Shown: piece by piece, positions 37,501-49,015 of the stretch
Position numbering within the stretch: the stretch's first letter is position 1
Layout of the letters: every line of letters begins with the position of its first letter
Assembly: GCA_031216915.1 (NCBI GenBank)
Contig: CM062297.1
Location: forward strand, 542,150,971 to 542,214,970
Direction of reading: 5' to 3'
DNA length: 64,000 nt
Origin: Pictodentalium vernedei
Taxonomy: Eukaryota; Mollusca; Scaphopoda; Dentaliida; Dentaliidae
Position numbers and translations under genes: made by a program
Notes under the pieces: model-generated
Seen by the model: only the letters and a program-made list of their open reading frames with translations
Told to the model about the DNA's origin: nothing
Databases searched by the model: none

Positions 37501-40500
37501 CCATACAACATTCATGCCAGTGTGAAAGAGAACATTAGGTTAACCCTCTTTTACTGATTTTTATTGCAACAGAATTGATAAATGTGTGCTCGCACTATTT
37601 CCTAAGCAATATTGCTGTGATCTGTTGATTTCTAACTTAACCTTGTATGTGTGGTTTCAGAGAAGTAGATATGGATTTTCCAGCAATTATGGCTTGAATA
37701 ATATGAAATGCAGTTTATCAGTCTGTCTGTCTGCCTACCTACGTGCCTGACAGCAAGCAGGCCCTGACTTCGAGTTTAACCTTTCACTTGTCATGCCTGT
37801 GTGAGAGCACAGTTGGAAGAGTTGTTAAAAACTTTCCCGTGCGATTTCTCAGCACTGGACTCATATTTTCTCAAAGTTTTTCCCATGAAAAGATAGAGCG
37901 TACATCCTAGAACAATTTTGCTGTTATATGTTTTATTCAACGTTTTAATCTTCATACAGTTTTCAGGCCTTGAATTGGACTACCCTCAACTTCTTTATAA
38001 AAGTGGTTTACTTTGCGAATGCCAGTTAAAATTTCTCAAGCTTGCTGTTATCAGTAACTGTCAAGCTGTGATTAACGTTTTATTTATTTGTACAGTATCA
38101 TTAGTAGCTGACCAGCATTCTCCAGATGCTGTTTTCTCTTATTTGATAGAGCCCTGCACTTTTCAAAATATCCATTAACCCTCTTTTATGGTTTTTATTG
38201 TAACAGAATTCATAAATGTGAGCAAAGCAATATTGCTATAATTCAGTTGATATCTAACTTAACCCTGCATGCACGGTTACGGAGAAGTAGATATGGATTT
38301 CCAGCAATTATGGCTGGAATAATATGAAAGTCTATGAGTATGTAGGCCTACCTACCTGACTAACAGAAAGTACGTCCTGACTTCGATTTTAACCATTCAC
38401 CAGTCATGTCTGTGTGAAAGGGTAGAGTCGGAAGAGTTGTCAGGAATGCCTGTCTACCCTGACTTCGAAAATAACCATACAACAGTCATGCCAGTGTGAA
38501 AGAGAACAGTGTGTTAACCCTTTGTTACTGATTTTTTCATTGCAACAGAATAGATATATGTGTGGTGACACTATGTCCTAAGCAGTATTGCTATGATGCT
38601 GGTGATTTCTAACTTAACCCTATGCACGTGGTTGCAGAGAAGTAGACATGGATTTTCAGCAATTATGGCTGGAATATTATGAAATGCAGTCTGTCAGTCT
38701 ACCTACCTGTCTGACAGCAAGCCCGTCCTGACTTCGATTTTAACCATTCACCTGTCATGCCTGTGTGAAAGAGTACATTCGTAAGAGTTGTTAGAAATGC
38801 CTGCCTGCCCACCTGCCTGCCTGCCTGCCTATCTACCTAACATCAAGCCTACCCTGACTTCGATATTAACCATTCAACAGTCATGCCTGTGAGAAAGAGA
38901 ACAGTTGGAAGAGTTGTTAGAAATGCCCGCGCGCCAGCCTTTCTGCGCGCTTGCCTGCGCCTGCCTTCCCGACTGCCTGTGCCTGCCTGCCTGCCTGCAT
39001 GCGCACCTGCTGGCATGCCTGCCTGAGCCTGCCTGTGTGCCTGTCTGCGCTTACCAGCGCCTCCCTGCCTGCGCCTGAACACAGTCTGTCTGTTTATCTA
39101 CCTGCCTGACATCAAGCCAGCCCTGACTTCGATTTTAACTATTCACAGTCATGCCTGTGTGAAAGAGTACAGTCGGAAGAGTTGTTAGAAGTGCCCGCGA
39201 GCCTGCCTGCGCCTGTCTGCACTTGCCCGAGTCTGCCTGCGTGCCTGCGTGCCTAACTGCGTGCCTGCCTGCGTGCCTGCTTGTGCCTGCTTGTGCCTGC
39301 TGCCTGCCTGTCTGCACTAGATGACTGCGCGCAGTCTGTCTACCTATCTACCTGTCTAACATCAAGCCCGTCCTGACTTCGATATTCACCATTCAACAGC
39401 CATGCCTGTGTGAAAGAGTACAGTTGCCCGCCTGCCTGTGCGCCCTGTATGCCTCGGTCTGAGCCTGCCTGCGCCTGCCTGCCTTGCCTACCTGCCTACT
39501 GGCTGCCCGTGCATGCCCTAACGCCCGCCCACCCGACCCACCGCCTGCCTTGAATTCGGCATTAACCATACAAACTTTCTGTCCCATATAAATGTGCTAA
39601 TATTTAAAGGTGAACAGTTCATCAAATAGACAGAAATAAAGTCAAACTCGACTGGGTGACAGGTAAATAGTGAATGGAAACGTCATTGCATTTGGAATAG
39701 AGTAGGGACGAATTGTCCGCTCGGTTTCACTTTGTCCCCAGGCAGTCACGCCACTCGATAAAGATACTTACCTGTCAAGCAGGGAAAGTAGAACAACATC
39801 TGAAAATTTCGTGTGGCTGCCTTCGGTGGTCTGGACACAGTGGACGTAGGAGCGACACTGCTGTCTGCTCAATTTTTATGTCAAATTAGCCAGATTACCG
39901 CCTATTCGCCATTAACCCATGCGCGATTACTGTCCACTTTTCATTTCTGACAAATATCTAACTGTTACCAGTTTGGCGAGGTCCATTTGGCGCCAGTGTA
40001 CACAATGCATCTTTCAGTCACCACCGTCTCTCCACCAGAAACTGAGAATCCACGATTTCAAGCGGAACTACCCCAGAGGGGGAGCAGTGCCACAACCCCA
40101 GACATATACCCAGCGTCAGGTCGCACCGGCTAGAACAGGACCAAATTCAAATAATTACCTCCACTCATTAAAACGCTATATCTCGGCCAATTCTTGGCCG
40201 ATTTCCATAGAGAGAGGGGCGGCTGCCTCGAGGCCCATGCTTGGTTTCGGGACTTTCTAATAATATGACCGAGTTCGGGCGAGCTTCAGGTACAAACGCT
40301 GAAAGTTTGGGATGGCTGCTACGAAAATGTTCGCCACAATCTATGGTGTCACATATGCACATGTTGTTATTATTAAGTATACGCGATCTGTTCAACAGGT
40401 TTGCTATTTAGCCCTAACTTGGAGATTAACCATACAGCATTCACGCCAATGTGAAAGAGTATTGCGGAAAGAATTGTTAGACACTGTAGGGAGTTTTCTA

Positions 40501-41667
40501 TCGGCTATGCACTTAATATAGCCTAAAAAACTACCAGCTCTATATGCAATCTTATTTCGTCGCTGCCTAAAAAGACAAGCGGAATAGGTGAATCTCTCGA
40601 TTTCTTGAAATCGAAAAATCTAGAAGGAGGGGGTTGGACGGGTACGATGTGTTCAACAGGTTTGCTATTTAGCCCTAACTTGGAGATTAACCATACAGCA
40701 TTCACGCCAATGTGAAAGAGTATTGCGGAAAGAATTGTTAGACACTGCAGGGAGTTTTCTATCGGCTATGCACTTAATATAGCCTAAAAAACTACCAGCT
40801 CTATATGCAATCTTATTTCGTCGCTGCCTAAAAAGACAAGCGGAATAGGTGAATCTCTCGATTTCTTGAAATCGAAAAATCCAGAAGGAGGGTGTTGGAC
40901 GGGTACGATGTGTTCAACAGGTTTGCTATTTAGCCCTAACTTGGAGATTAACCATACAGCATTCACGCCAATGTGAAAGAGTATTGCCGAAAGAATTGTT
41001 AGACACTGTAGGGAGTTTTCTATCGGCTATGCACTTAATATAGCCTAAAAAACTACCAGCTCTATATGCAATCTTATTTCGTCGCTGCCTAAAAAGACAA
41101 GCGGAATAGGTGAATCTCTCGATTTCTTGAAATCGAAAAATCTAGAAGGAGGGGGTTGGACGGGTACGATGTGTTCAACAGGTTTGCTATTTAGCCCTAA
41201 CTTGGAGATTAACCATACAGCATTCACGCCAATGTGAAAGAGTATTGCGGAAAGAATTGTTAGACACTGCAGGGAGTTTTCTATCGGCTATGCACTTAAT
41301 ATAGCCTAAAAAACTACCAGCTCTATATGCAATCTTATTTCGTCGCTGCCTAAAAAGACAAGCGGAATAGGTGAATCTCTCGATTTCTTGAAATTGAAAA
41401 ATCTAGAAGGAGGGTGTTGGACGGGTACGATGTGTTCAACAGGTTTGCTATTTAGCCCTAACTTGGAGATTAACCATACAGCATTCACGCCAATGTGAAA
41501 GAGTATTGCCGAAAGAATTGTTAGACACTGTAGGGAGTTTTCTATCGGCTATGCACTTAATATAGCCTAAAAAACTACCAGCTCTATATGCAATCTTATT
41601 TCGTCGCTGCCTAAAAAGACAAGCGGAATAGGTGAATCTCTCGATTTCTTGAAATCGAAAAATCTAG
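31590..41667. mobile_element. 10.08 kb composite insertion (copy 3)
   Basis: Same as 5845-15921. Confidence 0.6.
40384..41667 (+). repeat. 261-bp tandem array (copy 3)
   Basis: Same as 14638-15921. Confidence 0.95.
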
Positions 41668-42193
41668 TTTTTTTTTTTTTTTTTTTTTTAATTTTAACGC
41701 AAGGCGAAGAGTTAACCAACAGTTTGAAGGACTTTATCTAGTACATTTTAAAAGAGAAAAACAACAAGCGATTTTAACAAAACGCAAGAGACTAAGAGAA
41801 GGTAAGTGGAGCTCAATAAAAATAGTTATTTTCAGTCTGTTACACATATCGCCATTTTCAGTGAGCAGCGATTGGGGGGGGGGGGGGGGGGGCGTTAATG
41901 AATCTACTTCGTACAGGTGGGGACGTTTTAAGTTTGTTGTTGGGTTCTTTTCAGTATCTTTTGTATCTCCAGTTAACCCTTCCCTTAATGCAGCTACCAA
42001 AATGACCAGTAACGTATACAAAAATCGTATTTGATTTTTTATTTTTTCTGTCATTGTTTGTGTATTAAATACAGCATATGGCCTCTCATTCGGGTGAGTG
42101 TATTCCGTTCGTTCGAATGAGGGGGTGGGGGTGGGGTGGTGACTTTAGTGGATCTACTTCGTGCAGGTGGGGACGGGCGCTTTGACTAAGATA
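41668..42193. repeat. Left arm of large inverted repeat
   Basis: Pairs with 44629-45141. Shared words read here as taacgcaaggcgaagag, actttatctagtacatttta, tggatctacttcgtgcaggt and cattcgggtgagtgtatt. Identity is roughly 80-85% by eye. Confidence 0.85.
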
Positions 42194-42483
42194 GTAATAT
42201 TAAATAGCATGCGATATTTTTTTTTTTATATACTGTATACAGTGTGTCGTCACGATGACGATTTCATATTCTAACAAAGAAATCCAAGCTTTCATGTCCT
42301 CCCCTAAACCAGGTCAACCACATTGGTCTAACCAGAGCAGCAAGAGTCGGCACTCACTGAACAAAATTTTCCAACAACTAAGTTTAAAAAAAAAAAAAAA
42401 TTCTTTTGCTTTAAAAACATAGCGCATGGCTCGACGCGAGATCGGCTCGTTCCACTGGCTGTGTATGTGTGTTGTGTGTGTGT

Positions 42484-42514
<31 letters not shown>

Positions 42515-43041
42515 ACACGAGCTATGTTCAGGATGCAAAAAATGAAGGAGTAATAAATTTGAATAGCAAGTTTAGTGTATAACTATTCAGCAATGGCCTT
42601 GACATCAACGGCGTGAATTGCGGGGGGGTGGGGGAATGTGAGTGGTATCTCAACTCAAATATCAGTGAAAAGAGTACAACATCCCCATAATAAATAATAA
42701 CCCCCTGCTTTTGTCGTTTCAAAGTTTTCTCAATTGAAAAAAAAATCACGTAGTATAAATCTTAGAAGCTGTTTGAAAAAATTGAAAAAATATCGCAGCT
42801 AATCAACTTCTCAAAAATGAGAAACCATGCCAAAATATCTCACATTGAATAACTTTTTTACTCCTGCATTCCTTGCATCCAGAACATAGCTCGTTTACCC
42901 CCCCCCCCCCCCCCCCTCCCCGTTGACCTGGTTTAGGGGAGGACATGAAAACTTGGATTTCTTTGTTAGAATATGAAATCGTCATCGTGACGACACACTG
43001 CATACAGTATATAAAAAAAATCGCATGCTATTTAATATTAC
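42194..43041. repeat. Foldback palindrome (unit 3)
   Basis: Outer arms 42194-42318 and 42922-43041. Inner G30/C19 arms at 42484-42550 and about 42866-42916. In this copy the palindrome interrupts the left arm of the larger inverted repeat, because the right arm runs straight from agtcagaacgcccg into the FB-like element. Confidence 0.85.
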
Positions 43042-43055
43042 TATTTGGGATGCAG

Positions 43056-44627
43056 AGAAGTCGGCTCATTGCGAAGAAGTCTGCCCCCGGGAGAAGTCGG
43101 CCCAAACAATTCGGAGAAGTCGGCCCAGGAGAGAAGTCGGCCCCCCAAACTACGGGAGAACTCAGCCCATAGAAGTCGGCCCCCAACAATTTAGGAGAAG
43201 TCGGCCCACGAGAGAAGTCAGCCACACATAAGAGTAGCGTTACCCTCAGCATTTTATTTTGTCAAAGAGATCGGAGGGGGGGGGGGGGGGGGGTGGTTGA
43301 GAGATTAGGATGCTTCGATGGAAGTGGACAAAACATAAGATGGCTTATTTCGACTGAGAGGCAAAAAAAACCGCCTTTTTGGGTTCGCAAACCTAACAGC
43401 TTTTTTTTCAATACTTAATTAAGATAATAATAAAAAAAATAAGCAGTATTAACAGAGGAAAACAGGTATAAAGGTTGCAGGTATTATATATATTATCAGT
43501 GTCACAAAATTGGCAGTACTAACAGAGGAAAACAGACATAAACGTAGCAGTTAATGGTATTATCAGTGACAATTATTTATTGAAATTTCGATACAATAAA
43601 TGTAGTCTTGTTTTTTTTTTACCACTGAAAATACCAGTACGTAACATTAATTGCTAGAAAGCCCAAAGAGTTTTCTAGGAACTGCTGTTAGGCAGTGGTA
43701 TTATCAGTGATAAAAAACAAGACAGTGTTATCACCTGTTATTTGCTGAAAATTCGATCCACTATTTCTGTATTTCGCCATGCCGAGCTTTAAGTACCCCC
43801 ACTGAGATGTTTGAAAAAATGTAGTCTTGTTTTTTTACCGCTGGAAAAATACCAGTACGTAACATTAATTGCTAGAAAGCCCAAAGAGTTTTTTAGGAAC
43901 TGATGTTAGGCAGTGGTATTATCAGCGATAAAAAAAACAAGACAACATTATCACCGATTATTTACTGAAAATTCGATCCAATATTTCTGTATTTCGCCAT
44001 AATGTCGACCCTATGTAGTCTAGTTTTTTTACCATTGAAAAAATACAAGTACGTAACATTAATTGCTAGAAAGCCCAAAAAGTTTCTTAGGAACTGATGT
44101 TAGGTCGTGGTATTATCAGTGATAAAAAAACAAGACAGCGTTATCACCTATTCTTTACTGAAAATTCGATACACTATTTCTGTATTTCGCCATAATGTCG
44201 ACCTTTGTGTACCCCACTGAGATGTATGAAAAAAAATGTCTTGTTTTTTTTACCATTGAAAATACCAGTACGTAACATCAATTGCTAGAAAGCCCAAAGA
44301 GTTTTTTCAGAAACCGATGTTAGGTATAGTGGTATTATCAGTGATGAAAATAACAAGACGGCGTTATCACCTATTCTTTACTGAAAATTCGATACACTAT
44401 TTCTGTATGTTGGATAAGTTATTTTTTTTTATTTCTAACTTAAAGTGAGTACAACCTTACTTCTCCCATGGGCCGACTTCGTTTGGGGCCGACTTCTCTC
44501 ATGGTCCGACTTCGTTTGGGGCCGACTTCGTTTGGGGCCAACTTCTCTTGTAGGCCGATTTTGTTTTGGTCCGACTTCTCTCGTGGGTCGAGTTTGTTTG
44601 GGGGTCCAACTTCTCCTGTATTCTTAC
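43056..44627. mobile_element. Foldback-like element with subrepeat arms
   Basis: Left arm (43056-43222) is ten or so direct copies of gagaagtcggccca with spacers. Right arm (44459-44625) is the inverted set, tgggccgacttctctc and ttggggccgacttc. The core has G-rich sequence near 43275, then about four tandem ~195-220 bp repeats (43600, 43821, 44016, 44236) sharing accagtacgtaacattaatt, gctagaaagcccaaagag and tggtattatcagtgat. Long terminal inverted repeats built from short direct repeats are the hallmark of Foldback/Galileo-type elements. No transposase frame is present, so if it is one, it is non-autonomous. Confidence 0.6.
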
Positions 44628-44628
44628 T

Positions 44629-45141
44629 ATTTTAGTCAGAACGCCCGTTCCCACCTGTATGAAGTAGATCCACTAAAGCAACCCCCCCCCCATTCGAACA
44701 AACTGAATACACTCACCCGAATGAGAGGTCATATGTTGTATTTAATACACAAACAAGGATAGAAAAATTGAAAAATCAAACACGATCTTTGTATACGTTG
44801 CTGGTCATTTTGATAGTTGCATTAAGGAAAGGATTAAGTGGAGAAATAAAAGATACTGAAAAGAAGCCAACAACAAACTTAAAACGTCCCCACATGTACG
44901 AGGTAGATCCACTAACCCCCCCCCCCCCCTCCCAATCACGCGTCACTGAAAATGGCAATATGTGTAATAGGCCTAAATTAACTGGGTTTTTTTTTTTTTT
45001 TTTTAGCTCCAATTACCTTTTGTCTTCTCTTAATCTCTTGCCTTTTGTTAAAATCGCTTGTTGTTTTTCTCTTTTAAAATGTACTAGATAAAGTCCTTCA
45101 AACTGTTGGTTAACTCTTCGCCTTGCGTTAATTTTTTTTTT
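44629..45141 (-). repeat. Right arm of large inverted repeat
   Basis: Reverse complement of unit-3 sequence 41668-42193. It carries C9 and C14 tracts opposite the G tracts of the left arm, and a T18 tract at about 44986-45003 that the left arm lacks. Confidence 0.85.
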
Positions 45142-45382
45142 AAAAAATCGCGTACGAAAGAGAAAACTGAACGTGTGTCTGCAGCCTCGAACGCCGTTCT
45201 TTTCCGCCGGTGCGTTTCGTCACCCCTTTCCGCGAAACACATTCTCCCCAATAATATTCAAAGTGGAAGAAGAAAACAGATGGCTGGGTAACGAATCTGT
45301 TACGCGTTTTTCAGAAAAAATAAGATTATGACGGTATTATTGGGAATATTTGGACGGGAGATACGCGAATGAAAAGGTAATT
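45142..45382 (-). repeat. Inverted ~250 bp module without the 10 kb insertion
   Basis: Reverse complement of 5596-5844. It joins directly to 44629-45141 through an A6/T run, so it preserves the empty site of the composite insertion. Confidence 0.8.
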
Positions 45383-46698
45383 TTTTCCACTTTTGACACG
45401 CCTGAAGGTCAACGGAGCTGATTCAATGTGAAAACGTGTTCCTGCATAAATTCACACATAATTTCCATAAACTGAATAAAATCAGTATCTTTTTCATTGA
45501 TACGGGTTTTTACTTTCCTGCATAAAATAACTTTTTATTAGCATGCGTTTGCGAAAAGAGAAATTGCCCATTTCTGTCGTATTTTTATGTACTTTCTTTA
45601 TTGGTGTTTAAGGTCACATATTTCTGCACAATGGCTAATCATGACCACGACAGTTTTGCGGGTGGAGGAAGCCGGAGAGAACCACCGAGCAACGGCGAGC
45701 AACTGTCAGCCCCCCAACATACTAACTCCACACAAGCAGGGTTAGCATTGGTTGAAGACGGTGCACCATCGACGTGCAGTACGCCTCAGTACACAGCGTC
45801 ACCGTGCCCCCACGGGGGCAATGGGAGTGAAGTGTCTTGCCCAAGGACACAACCCGGTTGCCGCAGGTGGGATTCGAACCGAGGGCCCCTTGGCTTGCAG
45901 CCTGTACCTCTACCAACTGTGCCACCGCGCCCCCGTATTTTTATGTAAGTATCGCCATTGAAATCAGAACATTCGCAAGACGACATTGTTCTCAAAATGA
46001 AAGTGTCAATGACACTGTAGCTTAACTTGTGTGTTGTGTTTGATGAAAAGGATAATGTTCAATGTTTATGAAAGGATTATGAAATAAGACAAGAATTGTG
46101 ATAATTGGGAATATGTTCATTTCTGTTCCCTGTATGCTATGTTTATGATAAAAATAATATGAGGTGTGTACTGTACTAAAGAGCTGAGGGTGGGTTAATA
46201 TGGCCTCACAGTTAATGTATGTGGCCCTCACAGTTAACGTATATCAACAAAAGTTACCAAGTTACAGTGAAATTATTCCAAAACGAGTCATCCTATCAAG
46301 TTACATTAAAATTCCTTCATAAATATGGCCTGTAGACTGTGCTAAAGGTTTTCGGGCTTCGGGCCCCTGTAGCCGCCAGTTTCCCAATTGCATCCAAAGG
46401 GGACGTTCTCATCTAGACATTATATTAAGTCAACCTACCAAGTTACAATGAAATCCCTTAATAAATATGACCTGTAGACTGTGCTAAAGGTTTTTGGGCT
46501 TTGGGCTCTGGCAGCCATCATGGTTGAATGATCGCAACCAAAAGGGGACATTCTCATCTGGGCATCATCTGGAGTGATCCTACAAAGTTACAATGAAATC
46601 CCTTCATAAATATGACCTGTAGAATGTGCTCAAGGTTTTTGGGCTTCGGGCCACTGAAGCCGTCACAGTTGTCCAATCACGACCAAAAGGGGCTGTCA
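45195..46698 (+). repeat. Block B, copy 1
   Basis: Matches 62497-64000 at a constant offset of 17302, with only a few substitutions (agatggctgg/agctggctgg at 45279 and three near 46600-46700). It contains part of the 250 bp module, a SINE and the start of the 145 bp satellite. The intervals 45383-45577 and 45948-46244 hold no recognisable feature. Confidence 0.95.
45592..45933 (-). mobile_element. tRNA-derived SINE, 342 bp, full length (copy 1)
   Basis: On the minus strand it begins GGGGGCGCGGTGGCACAG, with an A-box-like TGGCACAGTTGG (45913-45924) and a B box GGTTCGAATCC (45870-45880), the internal RNA polymerase III promoter. It continues with tgtccttgggcaagacactt, a central-domain word shared by several animal SINE superfamilies, and ends in an AATAAA-containing tail. 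Perfect 14-bp target-site duplications, cgtatttttatgta, flank it at 45578-45591 and 45934-45947. It would have been mobilised in trans by a LINE. Overlapping frames on both strands are not genes. Confidence 0.9.
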
Positions 46699-49015
46699 TC
46701 ATCTAGGCATTATATGGAGTCAAACTTACGGGTTACAATGAAGTCCTTCCATAAATATGACCAATAGACTATGCTAAAGGTTTTGGGGTTTTGGGTTCGG
46801 GCAGCCATCAAGGCTGAATGATCGCGACCAAAAGGGGACGTTCTCATCTAGACATTATTTAGAGTCATCCTACCAAGGTACAATGAAATCCCTTCATAAA
46901 TATCACCTGTAGACTGTGCTAAAGATTTTCGGGCTTTGCGCCCCTGTAGCCAACACAGTTGCCTAATGGTGTCTAAAAGGGGCTGTTCTCATCTAGACAG
47001 CTGTTCTCATCTAGACATTACATGAAGTCAACCTACCAAGTTACAATGAAATCCCTTCATAAATATGATCTGAAGACTGTGCTAAAGGTTTTCGGGCTTT
47101 AGGCTTGGGCAGCCATCATGGTTGAATGATCGCAACCAAAAAGGGGAGGGGGGGGGGGGGGGCATTCTCATCTGGACATCATCTGGAGTGACCCTATGAA
47201 GTTATAATGAAATCCCTTCATAAATATGACCTGTAGACTGTGCTCAAGATTTTCGGGCTTCAGGCACCTATAGCCATCACAGTTTACCAACCACGACCAA
47301 AAGGGGATGTCATCATCTAGGCATTATATGGAGTCAACCTAACAAGTTACAATGAAATCCTTCCATAAATACGACCTACAGACATGCTAAAAGTTTTTGG
47401 GCTCGGGCACCCATCAAGGCTGAATGATCACGACCAAAATGGGATGTTCTCATCTAGACATTATTTGGAGTCATCCTACCAAGTTACAATGAAATCCCTT
47501 CATAAATATGACCTGTAGACTGTGCTAAAGATTTTCGGGCTTTGGGCCCCTGAAGCCGTCACAGTTGCCCAATCGTGTCCAAAAGGGGACGTTCTCATCT
47601 AGACATTATATGAAGTCAACCTACCAAGTTACAATGAAATCCCTTCATAAATATGACCTGTAGACTGTGCTAAAGGTTTTCGGGCTTCGCGCTTGGGCAG
47701 CCATCATGGTTGAATGATCGCAACCAACGGGGACAATCTCATCTGGGCATCATCTGGAGTGATCCTGCGAAGTTACAATGAAATCCCTTCATAAATATGA
47801 CCTGTAGACTGTGCTCAAGGTGTTCGGGCTTCGGGCACCTGTAGCCATCACAGTTGACCAATCACGACCAAAAGGGGATGTCATCATCTAGGCATTATAT
47901 GGAGTCAACCTAACAGGTTACAATGAAATCCTTCTATAAATATAACCTTTTACCTATGCTAAAGGTTTTGGGGCTCGGGCACGGCACCCATCAAGGCTGA
48001 ATGATCATGACCAAAATGGGACGTTCTCATCTAGACATTATTTGGAGTCATCCTACCAAGTTACAATGAAATCCCTTCATAAATATGACCTGTAGACTGT
48101 GCTAAAGGTTTTCGGGCTTCGGGCACCTTTAGCCGTCAAAGTTGCCCAATCATGTCCAAAAGGGGGCGTTCTCATCTAGACATTATATGAAGTCAACCTA
48201 CCAAGTTACAATGAAATCCCTTCATAAATATGACCTGTAGACTGTGCTTAAGGTTTACGGGCTCGGGCAGCCATCATGGTTGAATGATCACAACCAAAGG
48301 GGACAATCTTATCTGGGCATCATCTGGAGTGATCCTACGAAATTACAATGAAATCTCTTCATAAATATGACCTGTAGACTGTGCTCAAGGTTTTCGGGCT
48401 TCGGGCACTTGTAGCCATCACAACTGACCAATCACGACCAAAAGGGGATGTCATCATCTAAGGATTTTTATGGAGTCAACCTAACAGGTTACAATGAAAT
48501 CCTTCCATAAATATGACCTTTTACCTATGCTAAAGGCTTTTGGGCTCGGGCACCCATCAAGGCTGCATGATCGCGATCAAAATGGGACGTTCTCATCTAG
48601 ACATTATTTGGAGTCATCCTACCAAGTTACAATGAAATCCCTTCATAAATATGACCTCTAGACTGTGCTAAAGGTTTTCCGGCTTCGGGCCCCTGTAGCC
48701 GTCACAGTTGCCCAATCACGTCCAAAAGGGGACTTTCTCATCTAGATATTGTATGAAGTCAACCCACCAAGTAACACTGAAATTCCTCAATAAATATGAC
48801 CTGTAGACTGTGCTAAAGGTTTTCGGGTTTTGGGCTCGGGCAGTCGTCACGGTTGGCAGATCATGCCCAAATGGGGAAATTCTCATCAAGACATCATAAG
48901 GAGTCATACTACCAAATTACAATGAAATCCCTCCACATTAAACATGACCTGCAGACTGTGCTAGAGGTTTTGGGATTTCGGGCTTGGGCAGCCATCACGG
49001 TTGATAGATCACAAT
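46245..49015 (+). repeat. ~145-bp satellite with four-monomer higher-order repeat
   Basis: Monomers share caagttacaatgaaatccct, cataaatatgacctgtagac and tgtgctaaaggttttcgggc. Four types (A: gccgtcacagttgcccaat; B: gccatcatggttgaatgatc; C: gccatcacagttgaccaatc; D: acccatcaaggctgaatgat) recur in the order A-B-C-D. Type A is at about 46317, 46898, 47502, 48079 and 48646, a superperiod of about 570-605 bp. Two divergent monomers close the array. Local oddities are a G-run near 47146-47162 and a short duplication, ctgttctcatctagaca, near 46980-47015. Confidence 0.9.

Larger units (their letters stand above)
30165..43057 (+). repeat. 12.87 kb tandem unit 3 of 3
   Basis: 12,893 bp. Identical to unit 2 up to about 41873, then it differs mainly in homopolymers (G19 at 41874, G30 at 42484-42513, C19 at 42898) and a few point changes (gtgttgtgtg; gacatcaacg for gacgtcaacg). 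It ends at tgcagag|aagtcgg, where units 1 and 2 read tgcagag|ggacagg. Confidence 0.95.

Noticed and set aside
45842-45935. Stand-alone tRNA gene
   Set aside because: A and B boxes are present, but the sequence continues as a 342-bp SINE between target-site duplications.
45601-45948. 115-residue plus-strand frame
   Set aside because: Lies over the SINE on the opposite strand; it duplicates exactly with block B.
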